From Tricholoma matsutake (lineage: Eukaryota > Basidiomycota > Agaricomycetes > Agaricales > Tricholomataceae), in assembly GCA_026075535.2 (NCBI GenBank), contig AP026550.1, positions 5,270,001 through 5,334,000 on the forward strand: 64,000 bases of DNA. The letters are read 5' to 3'. Positions 10,979 to 20,433 of this stretch are shown piece after piece. Below the pieces are notes generated by a model. That model made no database searches. It was not told where the DNA came from and saw nothing but the letters and a program-made list of their open reading frames with translations. The translations under genes were made by a program, and so were the position numbers. Positions within the stretch are counted from its first letter, which is position 1, and the number at the start of each line of letters is the position of its first letter.

Positions 10979-13900
10979 CTATGAAACTGGGTGTTCACCT
11001 TTTGTCATTGTCAGTCTTCCTGTTTTTGCCACGTAACTGAGTAGGGCTATTATTCCTTTCTCCGAGCTCATTAGCATGGTGAGATCTCTTGGGTCTCTTC
11101 TCATCTGGTGGTTGAGTTCGTGTCAGGCTCTGTTGTATGCCTCACATTCAAATAAGAAGTGTGTTATTGTTTCTCTGGTTGTCAGGCCATCTCTTCCACA
11201 AGCCATGCAGTCGCTTGAATCTACTTTCTTGATCCGGTGTAGGTAATATTAAGTGGTATATGTCCTGTGCATATCTGTGTCAACAAGCTAATCTGTCACC
11301 TCTTGAGTTTTGCCTGGGTTTTAGCATATTTTTGTATGAGAATTTTGGATCGAGTTGACTCAGCTTTGGCTGCCTGGGTGAGTCTCTCCATATCTTGTCC
11401 CATTTGTCCTGGATCCTGCGCTTGAAGTCCTGTTTCAGTGCCGCTACGCTCCTTGGTAGAGTTTCCTGTAGTATAGGTGGGAGTCTGTGAATAGTGCTGA
11501 TGTCTCCTCAAGCTGCTTTCTTCACTTCTTCATCTACCCTCTTGTTTCCTTGGATGCCACTGTGTCCAGAGATCCAGGCCATGTGGAATCTCTTCGCGTT
11601 TGGGTTTAGGTTCGTCGAATTGATCCCTCTGGCTATCCTGATGAACTCCTCCACTAAGTATTGGGCCGTGCTCACCTTTCATGTGTGTAGTCTTCTGATG
11701 AGTGATTGGCTATCCGTTAGTAAAGTTATTGGTAATTGTCCTGCTATATGTTCCAATCTTATTAGCCACGTTCCCAGAATTGCCCCTACCACTTCAGCCT
11801 CAAACAAAGTGTATTCCTTCGAGGTTCCCAATCTGTATCTTAGTATCTTTGCTGGAGTAGCCCTACCTTTCCTATACATTACCACAGCCACTCCTATATT
11901 TCTGTCTACTCCTGAGCCATCTGTATAGATTTTGATCTCTGGGGTGTCGTTCGCCTCGCTTTGTATGGATGTGGTTCTATCCTGTGCAATTTCCGTTGTG
12001 AAGGTCGCTATTTCGATTGCTGAGGATGTTGTGTTGGGCGCTATGTTCTCAATTCTATCCAAATTTGTTTCTATGAAGTGACCCAGAAGGTTATGAAGCG
12101 GTGTAGGTTGTCGCTTTGCATGTACCAGGCGGTATTCATGTATTAAGCTGTGTAAGGGGTGTGTTTCGGGGAGGGTGCATACACGCATTAGAGACCTGTA
12201 ACAAGCTTTCAGCATATTTAGCTCCATGGGGGGTATACCTGTGTGCATGTCCAGTATGTCTGTCAGTGTAGTGCGTAGTGCTCCATTTATAGCTATTGTA
12301 GCCATTTGCTGTATTGTAGTTAGCTGTCTTGTTACCCTTGCTGATCCCGTTTGTCTTTTAGCGCCTGGTTTCCTCTTCGGGGGGTCATACCATATTTCCA
12401 CCCCGTAAGTCATCTTGGGTATTGCTACCGACATGTATAGCTGTCGCATAAGTTTCGGGGATAGACCTGAGTCCGTTTTTGCTAGCCTCTGGCATTGCAG
12501 AACCCATTTTGTCGCGTTGTCTATGACCCTCTCCTCGTGTTTCCTCCATGTTAGTTTGTCGTCAATGACTATACCTAAGTATTTGTAGCTGTCCATTGCT
12601 TTAACCTCTTTGCCTTGCAATAATAGTTTCGGCCTGTGCATTTGTTGCATGCTTCCATTTGGCAATCTTTCTTTCTTGTGTCCAAGGTGTAGGACTGCCA
12701 GTTTGGTGATTTCAAATCTCGAGTTGTGCTCGGTGGACCAGTTGAATCCACTGCCTTCTCCTTCCATGTGTTCTTGTATCGCCTTGGTGGTTTCTTCATA
12801 GTTTTTGCCCGTTGCCATTATCATTGTGTCGTCCATGTACCCAAGAGCCTGTAGGGTGTCATTTAGTTCCAACAAGTCCGCATTATAGAAGTTAAAAACC
12901 GGGAGTGATACTGGGTCTCCCTGGCCCACTCCGTTGTCTATGGGTATAGCATCTGAGACATAGTCGTCAAATTTGAGTCGTGTGTTCCTTCTGTCCAGTA
13001 ATTGCTCCATGAACTTCACTATTGAACCTGGCACTCTTCTCTTCTTCAGGTTGTGTAATAATTGGTCCATTACTGCATTTGGGAAGGCCCCTTCGATGTC
13101 CAAGAATAGTATTGATACTACCTTCTTTTTCCTCCAAGCGTCCTTGACCCGATGAACCAGAAGGTGTACCGCGTCCATTGTACTTCTGCAGGGCCTTCCT
13201 CCGAAATGCATCTCCGGTAGCAGTTGATGCCTCTCTGTCACTGCAATTAGCCCTTCGGATACTATCGACGTGAGAACTTTAGCCATAGTGCATAGTAGGG
13301 CTATAGGGCGGTATGCTTTGGGTGTTTTGTAGCTTGGTTTTCCCCCTTTCCATAATACGCAGGTCGTTGACTCTTGCCAGCCACGATAATATATGCCTCG
13401 CTCCAGTATTGCCCTGTAGATGGGTAGTAAGTACACTATTATTAGGTTTACTGACCTTTGTAGAACTATGTTCAGTATCCTGTCTGGTCCAGGGGCTTTG
13501 TATGGCGCCAATTTCTGCACATGTACCCATATCTGCTTTTCTGTGACCTGTGGCATTTCTGTACTCGCTTCGGGGTAGTCATATCCATGTGGTACCGCTG
13601 AGACGATTGGCTTTGGTGGAAAGAACACTTCTGCCAGTACCTTCACCTTACCCTCATTCATGTTTACCTCTTTTACCCTTCCGTCTTCGTCCTTCACCTT
13701 CAAGGTCGGGATCCTTGTTTGTCCACCATCTCCTGTGGAGTTCGATAAGTACCTGTTTGTTGTCCATATGTCTGCGTTCATCACATTCGCCAAGAATTTG
13801 TTCCAGTGAGCCATTTTAGTCCTGACTATGTCTTTCGCATACTCCTGTTGTATCTGTTTCAACCTTTGGTGACATGGGTGGTCCTCTACTGCCCGGTTCT

Positions 13901-14936
13901 TGTAAGCTTTGGCTCTCACACAGTTTACCTCTTTTTTCTTCTTCTTTAAGTCATTTGTCCACCACCTTTTGGAGAGAGGGCATGGCTTGTTTTTCAATAC
14001 TTTGCTTTCCATAGTTTCCTGTATCGCTTCCGTCAGTTGGGTTATTTCTTTACCTAGCTCATCCTCCATTGTTATCTCTGTTGGTACTGGAATCGTTGCA
14101 AGCTCCTCCAGATGCTTGTTGAATTCTTCCCAGTTCGTCGCCCTAAAATTCTTCAATTCCCTGTTTCCCGTCCTTCCCTGCGCAATTTCCAAGACTATCG
14201 CTATTGGGAAATGGTCAGTTTTACCTGGCTGTGCTTCCAGGATTGTGTCGCATTTGATTACACAGGCAGCAAGCTTGTCCGTGCAGAATATGTTGTCCAG
14301 CCTAGTGTAGCACTTTGTAACCATATGTCAAAGCATTGGTATTCCCTTTGGTAAGACCATTGTCATTCCCGTATCTGCTACTAGCTCTATCAGTTCCCTG
14401 GCATCCTCGAGCGCTTTTGCTGTGAAGAGATGAGTGTCTTCATCCTTGTCCCACATAGGGTGATGCCAATTGAAGTCCCCCCCCCAGATTATGTGGCAGT
14501 CTCTTCCTTCTCTGGGATCTCCCTGGCTGTCAAGTGCATACTTTTGTAGTGTCGATAGTGCATGTGAGTTCTCGCCCGCGTTGTATACACTGTAGACCTG
14601 TAGTCTGCCATATTCTCCCTTCAGTTCTATCGTGACTATGTCGTTTGTTTCTGGTATATCTAGTATTTTCCAATCATTAGTAGTCAGCACAGTATTTACC
14701 CATATTGTGGATCGGACTGTCGTGTCCAGCGTTGTTCTTGAGGTGGGCATTACTGATACAAAGTGGTTTGGGGTTCTGATGCTGTTGAAAAATGTTATAT
14801 AATGTTCGTGGATTAATACTATATCCCATTGGGCTGCCAGTGAGTCGTTGATAAGCTCCAAATGCGCGGTCAGTGATTTATTTAGATTCAATTGTAGTAC
14901 CCTCAGCTTCATCATATTATTCAGTTCGCTATTCAT
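10979..14936 (-). pseudogene. LINE ORF2 (endonuclease-RT-RNase H), broken
   Basis: About 1,319 codons. The APE-type endonuclease comes first (QLNLNKS, the GGDFNWHHP box, KTDHFPI). Reverse transcriptase follows (FLDIEGAF, GVGQGDP, catalytic YMDD at about 12825-12836), then RNase H (YTDGSG, Glu in FEAEVVG, LLTDSQS, SGHSGIQGN) and a C-terminal Cys-rich motif (CMACG...HFLFEC). Four in-frame TGA stops lie at 14330-14328, 11681-11679, 11510-11508 and 11125-11123, and a frameshift lies between about 11340 and 11240. Apart from these the domains are well kept and the RT active site is intact. Each TGA can be explained by CGA (Arg) decaying at a CpG. The ATG overlaps the ORF1 stop. Confidence 0.9.
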
Positions 14937-16506
14937 TTAGATTTGTTCTTGAGTGCATTTGGGTGTTGTCCTGATCTTCAATATGTTGTGAATGCAACAC
15001 TTGGCTTGCGTGTCTGTCCCATGAGTGGCATTCCAGTTCCCTCCCATTCGGTGCTATCTGTCTCTGTGAAAAGGTGAGCTGGGCTAGCCTCAACCTACCA
15101 CCTCCTTTAGGGCGCATGTAATCTGCTAGTCCCACTGGTACTGCTGTTCTCTGTCCTCCCAGTGGCATGGCTTCCCATGTCCAGGGTTCTGTCAATGGAT
15201 AGAAGGGTAATGCGTTTTCTGGGTTCCTCATATCATGTTCCTCGCATTTCCTGAGGAAAGTGGGGCAGGTCCTATCGCTACTCGCATGCCCATGTGTGTC
15301 GCAGGGGGTGCATCTGAGGGTGGTCACGTGGCATAAGTTTGATCTGTGGTCTTCCCCACATTTGGCACAAATGTCTCTCCGAATTACGCATTCATTCGCT
15401 ACATGATTGTAACCTTGGCATTTTAAGCACCTTACCAGTTCCTTTTTACACTTAGATACCGAGACTTTCTTGTTGCAGATGACGAGCCCATTTAGAATGG
15501 CTTTGTTTGCACTGTCTGGGTCTGTAAAAGTGACAATCATATGCCCTACCAGCTGATTCAGGTTGCGACGCTCGGGGGCCTTTGCCCATCTACACTTGCT
15601 GATTGAGTCCCTGTTTAAGCCATTAGTTTCCAATACTTCTTCTATGTGTGTCTTTTCTGCTGCGTTGAAAGTTAGTGGGACAAAATACGCCATTACATTG
15701 TAGTTGCACGTCTCATTTAGGATGGTGGTACCCAGCTCGCACTCCATGTGTAGGATGTTTGCCTTGCTGCATAGCCACGCCACTGATTTGTCGTCCCCAG
15801 CCTCTACGAGCAGCCCTTCATTTTTGAGCCATAGCACCGACCGTAGCTTGCAGTTTTCATTTGTCATCTTCGCCACTGTGGTCAGTTTTTCGTTCAGTTT
15901 CTGTAGTAATTGTGGGGCCGCCAGTGCCCTCAGTCCCAGGGTGTCGTCCGATATGGTCCATAGGAATTGTCTGGCCCTAATGGTCTCCCTCGCTCTGATC
16001 CTTGGGTCTATCCTTACCGGTGGGCTGGTTGCGCCATGGAGTAGGGCATCCCAGTAGGTCGTGTTCGCTTCCCTTTCCTTTTCCATGGAGTTAGCTATAC
16101 CTTTAATTACCTTATTCATTTCTTCTGTTGCAGCTTTGGCCTGAGCCATTATTTTGTTGGTGTCTTCTCGCAGTTTAGTGACAGCCTCATCTGATTTTTC
16201 CCTAAAAGTATCCTGTATTCCATTTAGGAGAGGGGTCAGCTCTTTTGTCACTGCCATTGATACTTCCTTTGTTATGTTCTCAGTCTCCAGCCCTCGTAGT
16301 AGTAGTGCTACTGCCTGAATTCCATTCAATGTCTGTAGTGGGGTGTTCAGCAGAGTCCCTACTAATAAAAGTGCCTCAGACAGTGAGGTCAGCATCAGCG
16401 CGTTGCCTGAAGAAACTAGTAAGCCCTTAGCTGCTAGCCATGTGCGTCCTGCCTCTACATTGGGGATATCTCCTAAGTTGTTCTCTGTCAGGCCAACTAT
16501 GGCCAA
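14929..16506 (-). CDS. LINE ORF1, Gag-like RNA-binding protein
   Basis: 525 residues. Residues about 75-165 are rich in Glu, Lys and Ala and look like a coiled coil. Residues about 200-360 form the core. Three zinc knuckles follow: CLKCQGYNHVANEC (CX2CX4HX4C), CAKCGEDHRSNLC (CX2CX3HX4C) and a third CX2CX4HX6C. This is the usual LINE ORF1 layout, and its role is to package the element RNA. The last 8 nt overlap the start of ORF2 (ATGAATAG, 14936-14929), which suggests stop-and-restart translation. The frame is fully open here, in contrast to ORF2. Confidence 0.88.
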   Translation of the reverse strand: MAIVGLTENNLGDIPNVEAGRTWLAAKGLLVSSGNALMLTSLSEALLLVGTLLNTPLQTLNGIQAVALLLRGLETENITKEVSMAVTKELTPLLNGIQDTFREKSDEAVTKLREDTNKIMAQAKAATEEMNKVIKGIANSMEKEREANTTYWDALLHGATSPPVRIDPRIRARETIRARQFLWTISDDTLGLRALAAPQLLQKLNEKLTTVAKMTNENCKLRSVLWLKNEGLLVEAGDDKSVAWLCSKANILHMECELGTTILNETCNYNVMAYFVPLTFNAAEKTHIEEVLETNGLNRDSISKCRWAKAPERRNLNQLVGHMIVTFTDPDSANKAILNGLVICNKKVSVSKCKKELVRCLKCQGYNHVANECVIRRDICAKCGEDHRSNLCHVTTLRCTPCDTHGHASSDRTCPTFLRKCEEHDMRNPENALPFYPLTEPWTWEAMPLGGQRTAVPVGLADYMRPKGGGRLRLAQLTFSQRQIAPNGRELECHSWDRHASQVLHSQHIEDQDNTQMHSRTNLNE

Positions 16507-16833
16507 TCACCTCGTGGTCCTTCCCTTTTCTGCTTGCGGCGGTACGGGGTTCTTTTCTTTTGTGGTCTGTTCCGGAGTTGCAGCTGTAACATTTGACCTT
16601 CATTGGGTTGGTATGGCATTCTCCGACAAAGTCATCTGCCATAACCCCAAGGTACCGGATGGTGCCTGGTTGTCTGGCATGTCGATAGTCAATACATATT
16701 TTTAGCGTTTTTAGCCTTTTTCAGAGCGTATATACACTTTTCTATGGCCTAGTTGAGCAGTCCTCCTTGAAAAAACCCTGTTAGACCATGGGAATTTTCG
16801 AAGCAGATGGCGGTGCTAGGTCAAGGTGTGTCT

Positions 16834-17710
16834 CATCCAAGTACTTACTCAGGTACCTAGTACTGGCACCTATTGGAGCACTTACCTGCACATCCTGGTA
16901 CTTACTCAAGTACCTACTGTTACCTATTTGAGTCTTTACTTGTATATCAAAGTACCTACTTGATATATACTTGTGTGTCCAGGTATCTACTCAAGTACTT
17001 GCACATCCAAGTTGTACATTCAAGTACTTACTCAGGTACCTAGTACTGGCACCTATTGGAGTACTCACCTGCACATCCTGGTACTTACTCAAGTACCTAC
17101 TGTTACCTATTTGAGTCCTTACTTGTATATCAAAGTACCTACTTGATATATACTTGTGTGTCCAGGTATCTACTCAAGTACTTACTTGCACATCCAAGTT
17201 GTACATCCAAGCACTTCCTGAAGTACCTATTTGAGTACCATCTTGACCTACTTGCATATCTGAGTACTAGTACCTTCTTCCATGACCAGGTATTTACTTG
17301 AGTACTTACTTGAATGTCTGAGTACATATCTGAGTACTAGTACCTACATCCATGACAAACTACCTATTTAAGTAACTATCTTGGATGTCCAGATACCTAA
17401 TTAATAGGTACTTTAGAGAGTACTTGGACATACAACTTGAACATGAAAGTAAGTACCCAAATATGTACCAGTAGGTACTTGAGTAAGTACTTGGATAAGG
17501 TGCCAGTACTAGGTACCTGAGTAAGTACTTGAATGTACAACTTGGATGTGCAAGTAAGTACTTGAGTAGATACCTGGACACACAAGTATATATCAAATAG
17601 GTACTTTGATATACAAGTAAAGACTCAAATAGGTAACAGTAGGTACTTGAGTAAGTACCAGGATGTGCAGGTAAGTACTCCAATAGGTGCCAGTACTAGC
17701 TACCTGAGTA
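16834..17710. repeat. Inner part of the CACTA-like palindrome
   Basis: About 190-bp units of AAGTACTTACTCAAGTACC-type repeats. Two direct copies start at about 16834 and 17015, and an inverted copy runs back from about 17710. The translations of 17056-17301 (plus) and 17360-17683 (minus) begin almost alike, which shows the fold centre is near 17370. Confidence 0.75.
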
Positions 17711-18978
17711 AGTACTTGGATGTACAACTTGTATGTGCAAGTGGTACTTGAGTACATACCTGGACACACAAGTAGATATCAAGTAGGTACTTGGATATAC
17801 AAGTAAGTACTCAAATAGATACTAGTAGGCACTGCTTGGATATACAAGTAAATACTCAAATAACCCCTGGTGGATACTTGGATATACAAATAAGTACTCA
17901 AATAGGTACCAGCAGGTACTTGAGTAAGTACTTGGATATAGTAACAGTAGGTACTTGAGTAAGTACTTAGATGTGCAAGTGAGTACTTGAGTAGATACCT
18001 GAACATGCAGGTAGATATAAAGTAGGTATTTGGATATGCAAGTAAGTACTCAAATAGGTGCAAGTAGGTACTTGAGTAAGTACTTGGACATACATCTTGG
18101 ATGAATGTAAGTACCTGAGTAGATACCTGGACAGTCAAGTAGGTACTTGGATATACAAGTAAGTACTCAAACTTGAGTAGGTTCCTGTAGATACTTGAGT
18201 AAGTACTTGGATATGCACTGGCAAGTACTAGTCAGTACTCAAATAGGTGCCAGTAAGTACTTGAGTAAGTACTTGGACATACAACTTGGATGTGCAAGTG
18301 AGTACCTGAGTAGATACCTGCCAGTGGACATGTAGGTACTCAGACATGGAAGTAGATACTTGCAGCATGTGCAGACATTTGCTAATAATACTTTCCCAAT
18401 TTATCAAATTTCTTCTTATGTACTTCTCATAGAGTAGTTTGATAGTATTGAATAAACAACACTTCAATACTTCCAATATTCCCCGGCTTTAGTATGGTGA
18501 AGGTATGGGGTGTATGACTACTCTTTTTGTTTGTGTACTTCCATGATATTTCAAGCATACTGACACAGAGGTTTTCTAGATCTTTTCCATCATATTGCTA
18601 ACATATCCCAAGCAAAGTATTGTGATATCATCTTGATAGTATTGTAGATAGTATCTTGGTAGTACTGAAGAAATTGCCTCAATACCACCAAGTTACTGCC
18701 TTCTCAGTACTTGAAAAATATTTTGATCTTTAACTTCAATACTCCATAAGAAGTATCTTAATATTATTGTGATAGTAGGGAGGAGATATTGTATTATTTT
18801 TCAGCCAAGACATTCAGAATACAGTTACAATATGTACAAGTTACTAATGTAGAGGTATGGTAATCAACAATCAGCATACTTGCAACATACTTCTGGGCTA
18901 GTATCTTGACAGTATTAGGAATACTTCCAAGATACTTACATAATACCCCATCAGGGGTATTGTGCCCTGCACCCAGTG
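17711..18978 (-). repeat. CACTA-like terminal inverted repeat, right arm
   Basis: Inverted partner of 9261-10528, 1,268 bp, ending ...ACCCAGTG at 18978. Confidence 0.9.
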
Positions 18979-19435
18979 ACAAATCATTACAAAAGTGTTG
19001 TTGACTTCAATACAAACCATTACAGACTTGTTTACTGACTTTGGTATAAACTATTACAAATTGTTGTTGACTTCAATACAAACCATTACTGATCTTGGTA
19101 TAAACCATTCCAAATATGTTATTGACTTCAATACAAACAAACCATTACAAACTTGTTTACTGACTTTGTTACAAACTTTTACTGACCTTGGTATAAACTA
19201 TTACAAACATGTTATTGACTTCAATACAAACCATTACAAACTTGTTTACTGACTGTGTTACAAACCTTTACTGACCTTATAAACTATTACAAAAATGTTG
19301 TTGACTTCAATACAAACCATTACAAAAGTGTTGTTGACTTCAATACAAACTGTTACAGACTTGTTTACTGATCTTGGTATAAACTATTACAAACATGTTT
19401 ACTGACTTTGTTGCAAAGCTTTACTGACCTTGCTT
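18979..19435. repeat. Inverted 22-bp array, right part
   Basis: Continuation of the array at 8760-9260 after the CACTA-like insertion, with the same ATTACAAAC...TTGACTTCAATACAAACC units. Confidence 0.8.
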
Positions 19436-19569
19436 TAGTGCTTATTATGGTGTTAGTCTAGCTTGTATGAGTAATAATCAGCCTTGCAACTTGGACTACA
19501 TCTGGACAATCATTCAGAAGTGTAAATTTTGATTATGAAGTTGATTTGAATGTAGTTTGCTTGAAGTCT

Positions 19570-19815
19570 TAGCAGAGTCCAAGCGGAGTCCAAGTGGAGT
19601 CCAAGCGGAGTCCAAGTGGAGTCCAAGCGGAGTCCAAGTGGAGTCCAAGCGGAGTCCAAGTGGAGTCCAAGCGGAGTCCAAGTGGAGTCCGACTGGAGTC
19701 CGAGTGGAGTCCGAGCAGAGTCTGAGTGGAGTCCAAGTGGAGTCTGAGTGGAGTCCAAGTGGAGTCCGAGCAGAGTCCTAGTCTGAGTGGAGTCTGAGTG
19801 GAGTCCGCTCAGACT
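19570..19815. repeat. Array of 11-bp units (GAGTCCAAGCG / GAGTCCAAGTG)
   Basis: About 22 copies of an 11-bp unit, the first half alternating CAAGCG and CAAGTG, the later ones more varied. The complement of the same unit appears near the left end of the hAT-like element (about 5427-5462), so this is a sub-terminal repeat of that element. The open frames on both strands are repeat translations. Confidence 0.8.
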
Positions 19816-19838
19816 AGGGGGGGGAGTGTAAAGTACTG

Positions 19839-19944
19839 AAAAACTGTAGCACTTTCATCCATGATCCACAGAAGCTGAATATATGGCTCTCTCCAACACT
19901 TGTTGGCAGATAGCATGGATAGAGTCCTTATTCGAGGAACTTGG
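19839..19944 (+). pseudogene. Ty1/copia relic, continuation in RNase H
   Basis: Matches 24958-25052 of the complete copia element, with a 7-bp insertion near 19861. It ends at GGAACTTGG and joins directly to the LTR at 19945, about 300 bp of 3' sequence being missing compared with the full element. This is the second piece of the fragment at 4700-5400. Confidence 0.85.
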
Positions 19945-20218
19945 TGTTGAAATTAAACCCTGAGATACATGCTGCATACATGAGGCAATACATGCAGCAT
20001 ACACATGTTACTGCGCTTACTGCGCATACATGTGGTAAACACATTCCCAAGTCATGTGACATCCTTATTATTATGTATATAAGGAGAACCTGTACCATAG
20101 TAGGAATACAGTGTTCTTACCTCTGCTAACCCTAGCTGTAAGTCTAACTAAACCCCAGGTAGGTTGTAAGGAATGTGTTGTCTCTTCCCCTGTGCAGCAT
20201 ATATAGTCTGCTCCAACA
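19945..20218 (+). repeat. copia LTR, 5' copy
   Basis: 274 bp, TGTTGAAATT...CTCCAACA. It differs from the 3' copy at about six positions (for example C/T at 20027, and the 20172-20190 region), about 98 percent identity by eye. A TATATAAGG box lies at about 20077. The element interior continues with GGTTATGGGCCC, the probable primer-binding site. Confidence 0.9.
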
Positions 20219-20433
20219 GGTTATGGGCCCTGCTGGGCACGTCACAAACGCGCCTTAATTGGCTGCAAACAACGTTGACTTCATTGTCTCCAAATTATAA
20301 CCTTGCACTCTTCATGAGCTGCATCGCACTCCCTGTGAGCTGCACTTAAAACCTAGGTTGACTAGGGTTAACCACTCTGAAGGAGTGTTTTTTCCTCAGA
20401 TTGTGAAATGTGTTTTCTTGGATAAAAGACTGA

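Larger units (their letters stand above)
10529..16833 (-). mobile_element. Full-length LINE (Tad-like non-LTR retrotransposon)
   Basis: The element lies on the minus strand, 6,305 bp long. Its 3' end is the T-run at about 10530-10552 (a poly(A) tail on the element strand), its 5' end is at 16833, and a 12-bp direct repeat CATCCAAGTACT flanks it (10517-10528 and 16834-16845). It carries ORF1 (Gag-like with CCHC knuckles) and ORF2 (endonuclease, reverse transcriptase, RNase H, C-terminal zinc motif). About 330 bp of 5' leader precede ORF1, and a roughly 430-bp 3' UTR follows ORF2. ORF1 is open while ORF2 has several stops and a frameshift, so this copy is dead but young enough to keep clean ends. 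The presence of RNase H fits the Tad1/I group. Confidence 0.92.
9261..18978. mobile_element. CACTA-like element with 1,268-bp inverted ends, hosting a LINE
   Basis: The element starts CACTGGGTGCAGGG and ends with the complement. The two terminal arms, 9261-10528 and 17711-18978, are the same length and look identical wherever I compared them. A 3-bp duplication ACA (9258-9260 and 18979-18981) flanks the insertion, and the empty site rebuilds the surrounding 22-bp array. CACT ends with a 3-bp duplication are the hallmark of CACTA/EnSpm elements. Without the LINE (6,305 bp) and its 12-bp duplication, the element is about 3.4 kb and almost wholly palindromic, because the match between the arms continues past 10528 into 16846-17040. 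No transposase is seen, so it is non-autonomous. Confidence 0.85.
5401..19838. mobile_element. hAT-like element, 14.4 kb including nested insertions
   Basis: The left end has CTTTACACTCCCCC at 5406-5419 and the right end has its complement at about 19820-19833. The outermost bases read GAGGT on the left and CAGTA on the complement of the right. The element is flanked by the 8-bp direct repeat AAAAACTG (5393-5400 and 19839-19846). Joining the flanks restores the RNase H sequence seen uninterrupted at 24953-24970, so this is a real insertion. An 8-bp duplication with terminal repeats of this size is typical of the hAT superfamily. Removing the CACTA-like insertion and the foldback MITE leaves about 3.4 kb. 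No transposase frame is visible, so it is non-autonomous. Sub-terminal 11-bp GAGTCCAAGCG-type repeats lie at both ends in opposite orientation. Confidence 0.8.

Noticed and set aside
19510..19781. Open frames on both strands
   Set aside because: Pure translations of the 11-bp GAGTCCAAGCG array.
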